Assembly: GCF_900143075.1 (NCBI RefSeq)
Contig: NZ_FRCY01000010.1
Coordinates: 62,001-126,000 of the forward strand
DNA length: 64,000 nucleotides
DNA from: Cyclobacterium lianum
GTDB taxonomy: Bacteria > Bacteroidota > Bacteroidia > Cytophagales > Cyclobacteriaceae
Reading direction: 5' to 3'
In this document: positions 18,710 to 28,347 of the stretch, piece by piece
How the letters are laid out: every line of letters starts with the position of its first letter
Numbering within the stretch: position 1 is the first letter of the stretch
Made by a program: the position numbers and the translations under genes
The notes under the pieces: generated by a model
Seen by the model: only the letters and a program-made list of their open reading frames with translations
What the model was told of the DNA's origin: nothing
Databases searched by the model: none

Positions 18710-19825
18710 ATGGGGTATAATTGGCAACTAAACGACTGGCCCCGTTTTCACTATCGTTTACGCGAAGTAGAACCACTGCTCTTTAGGTTTTCCGAAAAAG
18801 CAGGTCATGTCAGTGGCCTTTTGAAGGGTTTGCCTAAAGAAACGCAAAATGACGCCATTATTGATCTGATGGTATCCGAGGCCATTAAAACATCGGAGAT
18901 TGAAGGCGAATATTTGAGCCGGCAGGACATTGTTTCCTCTATTCGTAATCAGCTGGGTTTGGGACAGCAGCAGGTGAATGATTTGCGGGCCCAAGGTGCA
19001 GCCGCACTGATGGTGGATGTGCGCAATACGTTTCACGAAGCTTTAACGGAAGAGAAACTTTTCTCCTGGCATCGTATGATTATGAAAGGCAGTAAAGGTA
19101 TCACCGTTGGTGATTGGAGATCTCATGAAGAGCCAATGCTGGTAATATCCGGAGCTTTAGGAAAAGAAAAAATTCACTTTGAGGCCCCACCGTCCAGTAA
19201 TGTACCCAAGGAAATGGCCGGTTTTATCAATTGGTTTAATGAAACAGGACCAGGGGGCAAAAAAGAAATAAAAAAGCCCGTGGTGCGTGCTGCCGTCGCT
19301 CATTTATACTTCGAAACCATTCATCCTTTTGAGGATGGAAATGGCCGCATTGGCCGTGCCTTATCAGAAAAAGCCTTGTCTCAGTACCTCAAGCGACCTG
19401 TTCTTTTAAGTCTTTCGCAGGCGATAGAAGCGAACAAAAGAGAATATTACGACGCATTACAGAAAGCACAGCGATCCAATGAAGTGACATCCTGGATTGC
19501 CTACTTCCTGTCTATGGCAATGCAAGCGCAGGAGCAGGCGGAAAGGTTAATTGATTTCACCCTAAAGAAAACCCGGTTTTTTGATCGGTATACCCCTCTC
19601 CTAAATGAAAGACAGTTAAAAGTAGTACGTCGGATGTTAGAAGAAGGACCAAAGGGATTTGAAGGAGGCATGAGTGCCCGGAAATATACGGCCCTTTCCA
19701 GGACATCAAAAGCCACTGCTACAAGAGATTTACAGGATTTGGCCGAAAAACGGGTCTTTCTTTCCACCGGAGGAGGCAGAAGCACAAAGTATTCGCTTAA
19801 CCTGAATGATTCCGGGGAATGGTGA
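18710..19825 (+). CDS. Fic family AMPylation enzyme with DUF4172 N-terminus and C-terminal winged helix
   Basis: A 371-residue Fic protein that would transfer AMP (or another nucleotide part) to a protein target. The ATG at 18710 is used because the conserved N-terminus (YNWQLNDWPRFHY) begins there. The inhibitory helix motif TSEIEG at 61-66 fits the (S/T)xxxE(G/N) rule, making this a class II, self-inhibited Fic. The active-site loop HPFEDGNGRIGR at 205-216 is complete, so the enzyme should be catalytically competent. Residues from about 300 onward look like a winged helix-turn-helix (ALSRTSKATATRDLQDLAEK). It stands alone between repeats and next to an ATPase remnant. Target unknown; it is not visibly paired with a separate antitoxin. 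Confidence 0.9.
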   Translation: MGYNWQLNDWPRFHYRLREVEPLLFRFSEKAGHVSGLLKGLPKETQNDAIIDLMVSEAIKTSEIEGEYLSRQDIVSSIRNQLGLGQQQVNDLRAQGAAALMVDVRNTFHEALTEEKLFSWHRMIMKGSKGITVGDWRSHEEPMLVISGALGKEKIHFEAPPSSNVPKEMAGFINWFNETGPGGKKEIKKPVVRAAVAHLYFETIHPFEDGNGRIGRALSEKALSQYLKRPVLLSLSQAIEANKREYYDALQKAQRSNEVTSWIAYFLSMAMQAQEQAERLIDFTLKKTRFFDRYTPLLNERQLKVVRRMLEEGPKGFEGGMSARKYTALSRTSKATATRDLQDLAEKRVFLSTGGGRSTKYSLNLNDSGEW

Positions 19826-19939
19826 ATGCACACAAAATCAACCTGGAAACCATTCACAAACGAAATCTGAGGTATTTGTAATGCCGGACCCATCGAAAAG
19901 AAGTAAGGAATTTCGTTCAATTAAATGTCCCGGCTAAGC

Positions 19940-20019
19940 CATTGCAAATGGCTTTTTGGCGGGTCTTATCTGTTTGTAACCCCGAAGATAGCAGGGTGAA
20001 GTGGCAGACTTTACCCAGT
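19940..20019 (+). repeat. Structured 80-nt interspersed repeat, copy 2
   Basis: Hairpin 1 is AGCCATT/AATGGCT (19937-19943 with 19947-19953) and hairpin 2 is GGGTGAAGT/ACTTTACCC (19994-20002 with 20008-20016), with one G-T wobble. It is the direct-orientation partner of copy 1 (17541), 2.4 kb away, so the two copies flank the ATPase remnant and fic. Confidence 0.75.
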
Positions 20020-20029
20020 GGCGTTTTTT

Positions 20030-20229
20030 ATCTGGGTTAATCTGAGCTATCTGTGGTGTCCTTTTTTGATTTACCACGGATTGGCACAGATTTTCACAGA
20101 TTATTTCTGCTTTTATCTCCGCCTATGCTAGTAATTCGTTGTGTATTGATTCGATTCACTTCGGATTTTCAAATGTATTTATACCCGGTTAACCTGTGTT
20201 TATCTGCGTAATCTGTGGTGCAACTTTTT
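20030..20229. repeat. Inverted element of the CACCACGGATT/AATCTGTG family, copy c
   Basis: A right-type arm (GGGTTAATCTGAGCTATCTG, then TGGTGTCCTTTTTT) at 20034-20067 is followed by a left-type arm (TACCACGGATTGGCACAGAT, then TTTCACAGATT) at 20072-20102 and another right-type arm (TGTGTTTATCTGCGTAATCT, then GTGGTGCAACTTTTT) at about 20195-20229. Confidence 0.5.
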
Positions 20230-20237
20230 ATAAGGCT

Positions 20238-20777
20238 TTAAATAATATCCTCCATCTCCCCAAACCAGACCACCGCATATTCTTTATAGATTCCTACCCC
20301 CATGGCTTTCCAGTTGGCAGCGTTAAAAGGTGGCAAATTGGCCAGGACAGCATGGTGACCCGGGCTTTTTTTCCATACTTCCAGGGCCTCTTCCGGCAGG
20401 GCGGCGGCAGAGTGCCAGTAGGCAATTTCGTATCCGGGACTATCATATCCTGCGATTTCCTTGGGTTTGTCCCACATGCAGTTGGGGTCTTTGTGGTTGT
20501 CCTTGTAGCAGCAGTCCGTCCAGGCTCCTTCCTTTGACCAGGAGTGCATGTTGCAGCGCTTGCTTTGCTTGTAGTTTTCCATCAGGTCTTTGGCGTGGAT
20601 CTGTGCTACTTTTGTCAGGGCTGTTGAAAGGGGAATTGCTTCCTGTCCCCGGCTCAGCCGGTAGGTATTGATCAGCTCAAACAGTTGTTTTTCATTCGGG
20701 GAAACATTAGGAAAGTCTGGGGATACGGCTGCTCCACCGGTCAGGAACAGCCAAAATAGAATCAGATGCATTGCCAT
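20238..20777 (-). CDS. CAP (SCP/PR1-like) domain secreted protein
   Basis: A 179-residue exported protein with a short N-terminal signal sequence (MAMHLILFWLFLTGGAA) and one CAP domain. The domain begins at LFELINTYRLSRGQEAIPLS; cavity residues are seen as VAQIHAKDLM, CNMHSWS, GYEIAYW and WKKSPGHHAVLAN. Four or more cysteines cluster in the CNMHSWSKEGAWTDCC segment and the following PNCMW, which suggests disulfides in the periplasm or outside the cell. CAP proteins have varied roles and no function can be assigned. It stands alone on the minus strand beside the repeat patch. Confidence 0.82.
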   Translation of the reverse strand: MAMHLILFWLFLTGGAAVSPDFPNVSPNEKQLFELINTYRLSRGQEAIPLSTALTKVAQIHAKDLMENYKQSKRCNMHSWSKEGAWTDCCYKDNHKDPNCMWDKPKEIAGYDSPGYEIAYWHSAAALPEEALEVWKKSPGHHAVLANLPPFNAANWKAMGVGIYKEYAVVWFGEMEDII

Positions 20778-20832
20778 AGGACCAAGTCTTTATAGCATTT
20801 CTAAACGAGGCAGGTTCAATTTTGTTGGCTAA

Positions 20833-23184
<2,352 letters not shown>

Positions 23185-23216
23185 ATTGATAAAGTCCATT
23201 TACTTTATTACGCACA

Positions 23217-23242
23217 AAAAGCCGCTGATTTCAGCGGCTTTT
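23217..23242. terminator. Bidirectional terminator between icd and the DUF1080 gene
   Basis: A perfect inverted repeat, AAAAGCCGCTGA/TCAGCGGCTTTT, with A-rich and T-rich flanks, serves both convergent genes. Confidence 0.85.
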
Positions 23243-23265
23243 CTATTCTTAATAAAAAACTAATA

Positions 23266-24006
23266 CTACAATCTTTTGATCCGGATATTCCTGAACCAGA
23301 CATCGTCATTGTGGTCCTGCAGTGCGATTTTGCCTTCTTTGAAGGTAGCAAAATCTTCCCATTGGGCAAACTTGCTATCCGCTACCATGGCTTTCCATTG
23401 CTCATCCCAAAGCGTAGCCTCCACAGTTTTTACCCCGTTCAGGAAAAACTGCAGTTGCCCGTCTTCTACCCTGATTTCTGACTTGTTCCATTCCCCTACA
23501 GGTTTGGCAGCCTCTTCAGAGGACTCGATCAGGTCGTACAGATCACCAGTTCGGTGGGTGACTATCTGCCCATCCCGGTGGCCATCGTTGTCCAGCAACT
23601 GGTATTCCGGTCCGGTAAAGTAGGGCGCTCCATATTCACCATTATCCTGTACATGAAACATGATGCCACTGTTTCCGTTTTCTGAGATTTTCCATTCCAG
23701 CTCCAGGTAAAAATCCCCGAAACTTTCCCTGGTAACCAAATCACCTGCGCTGGCTCCTTCATCCTTCTTTGCTGAATTAAAATAAAGCACGCCATCTGCC
23801 GCTTCCCAGGCCTCCCCGGGTTGGTCTTTGCCATACCCGGTCCAGCCGGTGAGGCTGTTGCCGTCAAAAAGACTGATCCATTCTTCTTCTGTCACAATTA
23901 TCTCCTCGATATTTTCCTCAGAAGCACCATTTTCCTGCGTTGCCGGACCGCAACTCCAAGCCGCCACCGACACCAATACCGCTACTGATAGATTATTTCT
24001 AAACAT
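23266..24006 (-). CDS. 3-keto-disaccharide hydrolase, DUF1080 family lipoprotein
   Basis: A 246-residue exported lipoprotein with a single DUF1080 domain, a concanavalin-like fold. The lipobox is VAAWSC with Cys19. Domain markers are EEWISLFDGNSLTGWTGYG at the start, FGDFYLELEWKISENGNSGI in the centre, GPEYQLLDNDGH, and the closing GKIALQDHNDDVWFRNIRIK. Related proteins cleave glycosidic bonds of 3-keto-glycosides by elimination and hydration; that reaction is family knowledge. It is the last gene of a four-gene minus-strand operon (3 bases after the cytochrome gene), together with genes expected in 3-keto-sugar metabolism. Confidence 0.88.
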   Translation of the reverse strand: MFRNNLSVAVLVSVAAWSCGPATQENGASEENIEEIIVTEEEWISLFDGNSLTGWTGYGKDQPGEAWEAADGVLYFNSAKKDEGASAGDLVTRESFGDFYLELEWKISENGNSGIMFHVQDNGEYGAPYFTGPEYQLLDNDGHRDGQIVTHRTGDLYDLIESSEEAAKPVGEWNKSEIRVEDGQLQFFLNGVKTVEATLWDEQWKAMVADSKFAQWEDFATFKEGKIALQDHNDDVWFRNIRIKRL

Positions 24007-24009
24007 GAG

Positions 24010-24444
24010 TTACTTTTTTAGCAATAGTACATACCTGACCATGTCTTTGGCATCGTCTTCAGACAAAGCCGGATGGGCAGGCATAGGGATTTCTCCCCAC
24101 TCGCCCACGTTACCAGCAATGACCCTGCCGGCGAGCATTTCAACATTTTCCTCAGTAGACTCATATTTTGCTGCCACGTCAGCATAGGATGGCCCTACAA
24201 TTTTTCTTTCGATCATGTGGCAACTGGGGCAGTCATTCTGCTTCATTAACTCCACTCCCCGGATAAATACTGGGTCATCCTTGTACTTTTCTTCCAGGTT
24301 TACCTCTTTCGGTGGCTCGGGAGTAGCTGCAGGCGTACTGCTAGTCGTCTCTGATTCAGAACTACCACCGCCGGATCCTCCGCAGGATACTGCCAACATT
24401 GCACCAGCAATAAGGGACAGATTTAATTTAAAATTCAACTTCAT
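24010..24444 (-). CDS. Small lipoprotein cytochrome c (class I)
   Basis: A 144-residue monoheme cytochrome. The lipobox is AVSC with Cys21, followed by a long Gly/Ser/Thr/Pro linker. The heme site is CPSCH in NDCPSCHMIERKIVGPSY, and the distal Met ligand is probably the one in EIPMPAHPALS. The ending DDAKDMVRYVLLLKK is typical of class I cytochromes. Its place in the operon, between the DUF1080 hydrolase and the isomerase/epimerase, suggests that it takes electrons from the GMC dehydrogenase encoded divergently. That role is inferred. Confidence 0.9.
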   Translation of the reverse strand: MKLNFKLNLSLIAGAMLAVSCGGSGGGSSESETTSSTPAATPEPPKEVNLEEKYKDDPVFIRGVELMKQNDCPSCHMIERKIVGPSYADVAAKYESTEENVEMLAGRVIAGNVGEWGEIPMPAHPALSEDDAKDMVRYVLLLKK

Positions 24445-24461
24445 TGTTTGTTATAGATAGA

Positions 24462-25517
24462 TTAATTGATTCCCAATATTTTTTTATTCAATCCCTCATC
24501 AGCACCGGTAGAAGCGAAATCATCAAATGTTTTCTCCGTCACGCGGATGATTTTTTCACTGATAAATTTGGCACCTTCTATGGCCCCGTTTTCAGGGTGT
24601 TTCAAGGCGCATTCCCATTCCAATACTGCCCAGCCATCAAAGCCATACTGAGACAATTTGCTGAAAATGGCATTGAAATCTACCTGCCCATCTCCCAGGG
24701 AACGGAATCTGCCGGCTCTTTCCACCCAACTGGAATAGCCGCCGTATACACCTTGCCTGCCGGTGGGATTGAATTCGGCATCCTTGACATGAAACATCCT
24801 GATCCGGTCTTTGTAAATATCAATAAATTCCACGTAATCAAGGCACTGCAACACAAAGTGGCTGGGGTCGTAGAGGATATTGGCCCTTTTGTGGTGATTC
24901 ACTTTTTCGAGAAACAGCTCAAAGGTAACGCCATCGTGCAGGTCCTCTCCGGGATGCAACTCATAACAGACGTCTACTCCGTATTTGTCAAATTCATCCA
25001 GAATGGGAAGCCATCTTTTGGCCAACTCCTCAAAGCCGGTATCTACCAGCCCTGCGGGTCGTTGTGGCCAGGGGTAGACGGTGTGCCACATCAGCGCACC
25101 ACTAAAGGTGGCATGTGTGTTCATTCCGAAATTTTTGGATGCTTTGGCTGCCCACATTAATTGCTGGACGGCCCATTCCTGCTTGCCTTTCAGGTCGCCG
25201 GCAAGCTCAGTCGGTGCAAAAGCGTCGAACAATTCATTGTAGGCCGGGTGGACAGCCACAAGCTGCCCCTGGAGGTGGGTAGAAAAATCAGATATTTCCA
25301 CGCCGGCAGCCTTTACCGTAGCCTGGATTTCTTTGACATAATCCATGTCCTCTGCAGCCTTTTGGAGGTCGATGAGCCTTGCATCCCAGGTCGGGATCTG
25401 TACGGCTTTGTATCCAATACTTGCTGCCCAGGTACAGATGTCCTTCAGGTTATTGAAAGGCGCTACATCATCTGCAAACTGTGCCAAAAATAAGGCTGGT
25501 CCTTTAATGGTTTTCAT
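24462..25517 (-). CDS. Sugar phosphate isomerase/epimerase, TIM barrel
   Basis: A 351-residue xylose-isomerase-like TIM barrel. Metal-ligand segments in order are VCYELHPGEDLHDG, NILYDPSHFVLQ, MFHVKDAEF and WAVLEWECAL. There is no signal peptide, so unlike the related protein at 16362 it should work in the cytoplasm. Gaps of 15 and 17 bases separate it from the Gfo/Idh/MocA and cytochrome genes, placing it in the operon. In such clusters it probably isomerises or epimerises a keto-sugar product, but the substrate is not evident. Confidence 0.88.
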   Translation of the reverse strand: MKTIKGPALFLAQFADDVAPFNNLKDICTWAASIGYKAVQIPTWDARLIDLQKAAEDMDYVKEIQATVKAAGVEISDFSTHLQGQLVAVHPAYNELFDAFAPTELAGDLKGKQEWAVQQLMWAAKASKNFGMNTHATFSGALMWHTVYPWPQRPAGLVDTGFEELAKRWLPILDEFDKYGVDVCYELHPGEDLHDGVTFELFLEKVNHHKRANILYDPSHFVLQCLDYVEFIDIYKDRIRMFHVKDAEFNPTGRQGVYGGYSSWVERAGRFRSLGDGQVDFNAIFSKLSQYGFDGWAVLEWECALKHPENGAIEGAKFISEKIIRVTEKTFDDFASTGADEGLNKKILGIN

Positions 25518-25532
25518 AAGGGTCTTTGTTTT

Positions 25533-26699
25533 TTAAAGTTCAAATTTAGTCCATTTTTCGTTAGATTTCCCACTCTTCACCACATGTTCTACAAAAGCCA
25601 TGCCCCGGAGTCCGTCTTCTGCACCCGGAAAGTCTTCCCATTCTTTCAGTGGCTTTTCTCCATTTTTCCTTGCGTACAGGCATCGGGCAAAATTGCGGTA
25701 CAGGTTGGCGAAAGCCTCCAGGTATCCTTCCGGATGCCCGCCCGGGGTACGGATATTTTCCATAGCCCAGGAAGAAAGGTAGGGTACATTGCCCCCCGTA
25801 CGATAGATCTGATCCGGGGCTTCCGGATGCCTCACGATCAGGGAATTGGCATTATCCTGTTCCCATTCCAAACCGGCCTTATCTCCAAACACCCTGATTT
25901 TAATATTGTTTTCCGCACCTGAAGCGATCTGGGTGGCCATCAATACCCCCGAGGCGCCGTTATCAAATTTCAGCAATACTGCTCCATCATCATCCAGGGT
26001 TCTCCCTTCCACCACTATGTTTAAATCAGCGCAAAGCTTTGTCAGCTTCAGGCCACTCACATATTCTGCCAAATTAAACGCATGGGTCCCGATATCTCCC
26101 ATGCAATTGGCAATGCCGCTTTTATTCGGATCTGTTCTCCAGATGGCTTGTTTGTAATCGGTCTTTTCCAAAGTTGTCCATAGCCAGCCCTGGGGATATT
26201 CCACATAAACCTTTCTGATTTTGCCCAATACTCCTGTAGCGATCAGGTGCTTTGCCTCCTTTACCATGGGGTAGCCGGTATAGGTGTGGGTCAGGCAAAA
26301 CAACAGGCCTGTTTCGCGAATGATCTTATCGAGTTCTTTTGCCTCTTCATAATTAAAAGTCATGGGTTTGTCCAGCACTACGTGAAACCCATTTTCAAGA
26401 GCCTTTTTGGTGGGGTCAAAGTGTACATGATTTGGCGTAACGATGGCAACAAAATCTATCCGCTCTTCTTCCGGCAATTGCTTTTCTTTGGCAAACATTT
26501 CATCATAGGAGCCATAAACCCTTTCTGCAGGCAAAAAAAGTTCTTTACCGGTCTCTGCAGATTTTTCAGGACTGCTGCTAAAAGCTCCTGCAGCCAATTC
26601 TATGATACCATCCATGGCAGCCGATATCCGGTGCACTGCCCCGATAAAGGATCCGGGCCCGCCACCGATCATGCCCATTTTTAGTTTTCTCTTGCTCAT
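25533..26699 (-). CDS. Gfo/Idh/MocA family NAD(P)-dependent oxidoreductase
   Basis: A 388-residue oxidoreductase of the glucose-fructose oxidoreductase family. The ATG at 26699 is chosen because the Rossmann fold starts right there (KMGMIGGGPGSFIGAVHR); the open frame extends upstream to 27050 but that part is intergenic. Family motifs are VTPNHVHF, DKPMTFNYEEAKELD (the catalytic-lysine EKP-type motif, here DKP) and a C-terminal domain with CMGDIGTHAFNLAEYVSG carrying the catalytic histidine. It is the first gene of the four-gene minus-strand operon. It likely oxidises or reduces a sugar or its 3-keto form. Confidence 0.92.
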   Translation of the reverse strand: MSKRKLKMGMIGGGPGSFIGAVHRISAAMDGIIELAAGAFSSSPEKSAETGKELFLPAERVYGSYDEMFAKEKQLPEEERIDFVAIVTPNHVHFDPTKKALENGFHVVLDKPMTFNYEEAKELDKIIRETGLLFCLTHTYTGYPMVKEAKHLIATGVLGKIRKVYVEYPQGWLWTTLEKTDYKQAIWRTDPNKSGIANCMGDIGTHAFNLAEYVSGLKLTKLCADLNIVVEGRTLDDDGAVLLKFDNGASGVLMATQIASGAENNIKIRVFGDKAGLEWEQDNANSLIVRHPEAPDQIYRTGGNVPYLSSWAMENIRTPGGHPEGYLEAFANLYRNFARCLYARKNGEKPLKEWEDFPGAEDGLRGMAFVEHVVKSGKSNEKWTKFEL

Positions 26700-26937
26700 T
26701 ATTCTGATCTTTGGTTTACTGGTTTTTTTTAGTTCGAATGAATCTTCTATCTTTATTTTCGCGCTGAAAAAAGACAATGACCGGAGCTGATGTTCAAAAA
26801 CGCCGGAACACCGGCCCAGGCATACCTTTCTCACTTTCCGAAATGATAAATTTACATTAAATTGGCTTAAATTTAAATAAATCCCACAATAGTTTGAAGG
26901 CTGATTACCCGGGCAAAAACTATAATCCTGAAAAAAC

Positions 26938-28218
26938 ATGAAGACCAACAACCGAATAAAGCTTTCTCTGATGATGTTTCTGGAATTTTTTGTCTGGGGA
27001 TCCTGGTACGTCACGCTAGGTACATTTTTGGGCAACAACCTGGATGCCAACGGCGCTCAGTTGGCTGCAGCATTTTCCACCCAGTCATTTGGAGCCATCA
27101 TTGCTCCCTTTATCATTGGCCTGATTGCAGACAGGTATTTCAATGCGGAAAAAATCCTGGGAATACTCCATCTCCTTGGAGCGGTGCTGATGTACCTGAT
27201 GTTTGTTTCTGACAGTTTCGCCGCATTTTATCCCTATGTGTTTCTGTATATGCTCATATACATGCCCACGCTGGCCCTGGCCAATTCTGTATCCTTCAGC
27301 CAAATGAAAGATCCTTCGAAAGAATTCAGCAGTATCCGCGTTTGGGGCACCATAGGCTGGATAGCATCGGGTCTGATGATCAGTTTTTTCTTTGTCTGGG
27401 ACAGTCCGGAAGCCATTGATCAGGGCATGCTGCGGTACACTTTTCTGATGTCCGCCATATCTTCCCTTGTGCTCGGACTTTTTGCTTTTACCCTTCCGAA
27501 GACGCCCCCCGCAGCAAAAAACAACGAAAAGCAATCTGTTTCAGAACTACTCGGTCTGGATGCGCTAAAGCTGTTAAGAGATAAAGATTTTGCCATATTT
27601 TTCATCTCATCTGTTTTGATATGTATTCCACTGGCATTTTACTACCAGAATGCCAATCCCTTTCTTTCGGAAGTAGGGCTGTCCAATCCCACCGGTAAAA
27701 TGACCATCGGGCAAGTATCAGAGGTATTGTTCCTTTTACTGATGCCTTTCTTCTTTAAGAAGTTTGGGCTGAAAACCACCCTGGTGGTAGGCATGCTGGC
27801 CTGGGTAATACGGTATGTGTTTTTTGCTTTTGGGGATGCCGGAGAGGGAACTTACCTTTTGCTCATCGGAATCGCGCTGCATGGGATATGTTACGATTTC
27901 TTCTTTGTATCGGGACAGATTTATACCGATTCAAAGGCAGGACCGAGGTACAAGAGTGCGGCACAGGGCCTGATCACTCTCGCCACATATGGAATAGGCA
28001 TGTTGATTGGCTTTTGGATCGCCGGATTTGTTTCGGATTTGTATTTGGCTGATGGCGTTCACGATTGGCAGCAAATCTGGCTGATCCCATCTGGAATAGC
28101 CTTCGTAGTCACCATTTTGTTTGTGGTTTTTTTCAAAGACAATGACTTCCGGAGGGCAAGTGCATTGAGGAAAAGTGTGAAAAACATTCAGCAATCCAGA
28201 GAGTTATCAACGGAGTAG
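26938..28218 (+). CDS. MFS transporter, nucleoside:H+ symporter (NupG-like) family
   Basis: A 426-residue inner-membrane transporter with about 12 hydrophobic segments. It begins with KLSLMMFLEFFVWGSWYVTL, a hallmark of the nucleoside:proton symporter branch, and has the internal segment FSSIRVWGTIGWIASGLMIS. In Bacteroidota, members of this branch are often found in sugar-oxidation clusters, so the cargo here may be a sugar or keto-sugar and not a nucleoside. It is transcribed divergently from the Gfo/Idh/MocA operon with 238 bases between them, and lies upstream of the GMC gene after a 129-base gap. Confidence 0.85.
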   Translation: MKTNNRIKLSLMMFLEFFVWGSWYVTLGTFLGNNLDANGAQLAAAFSTQSFGAIIAPFIIGLIADRYFNAEKILGILHLLGAVLMYLMFVSDSFAAFYPYVFLYMLIYMPTLALANSVSFSQMKDPSKEFSSIRVWGTIGWIASGLMISFFFVWDSPEAIDQGMLRYTFLMSAISSLVLGLFAFTLPKTPPAAKNNEKQSVSELLGLDALKLLRDKDFAIFFISSVLICIPLAFYYQNANPFLSEVGLSNPTGKMTIGQVSEVLFLLLMPFFFKKFGLKTTLVVGMLAWVIRYVFFAFGDAGEGTYLLLIGIALHGICYDFFFVSGQIYTDSKAGPRYKSAAQGLITLATYGIGMLIGFWIAGFVSDLYLADGVHDWQQIWLIPSGIAFVVTILFVVFFKDNDFRRASALRKSVKNIQQSRELSTE

Positions 28219-28347
28219 CATATAACGGGATCCTAATTTAGAGCATTTATAAATAAGGAAAAATAAAACTAGTAAAGGGATAAAATCATACGAATTCTTT
28301 AAAAATATCAATAGTATTGCAATACCTAAAATAAACAAATCATTTAT

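Larger units (their letters stand above)
19826..20237. other. Intergenic region with repeat copy 2
   Basis: These 412 bases between fic and the convergent CAP-domain gene are almost entirely repeat: the 80-nt structured element (19940-20019) followed by two CACCACGGATT/AATCTGTG arms (20030-20229). No credible gene is present. Confidence 0.6.

Noticed and set aside
3713-20019. The three hairpin repeats as a CRISPR array or as simple terminators
   Set aside because: Copies are far apart and single, without spacers, and no T-run follows hairpin 2, so neither explanation fits.
26700-27050. N-terminal extension of the Gfo/Idh/MocA gene
   Set aside because: The Rossmann fold begins at the ATG at 26699; the extension would overlap the divergent MFS gene.
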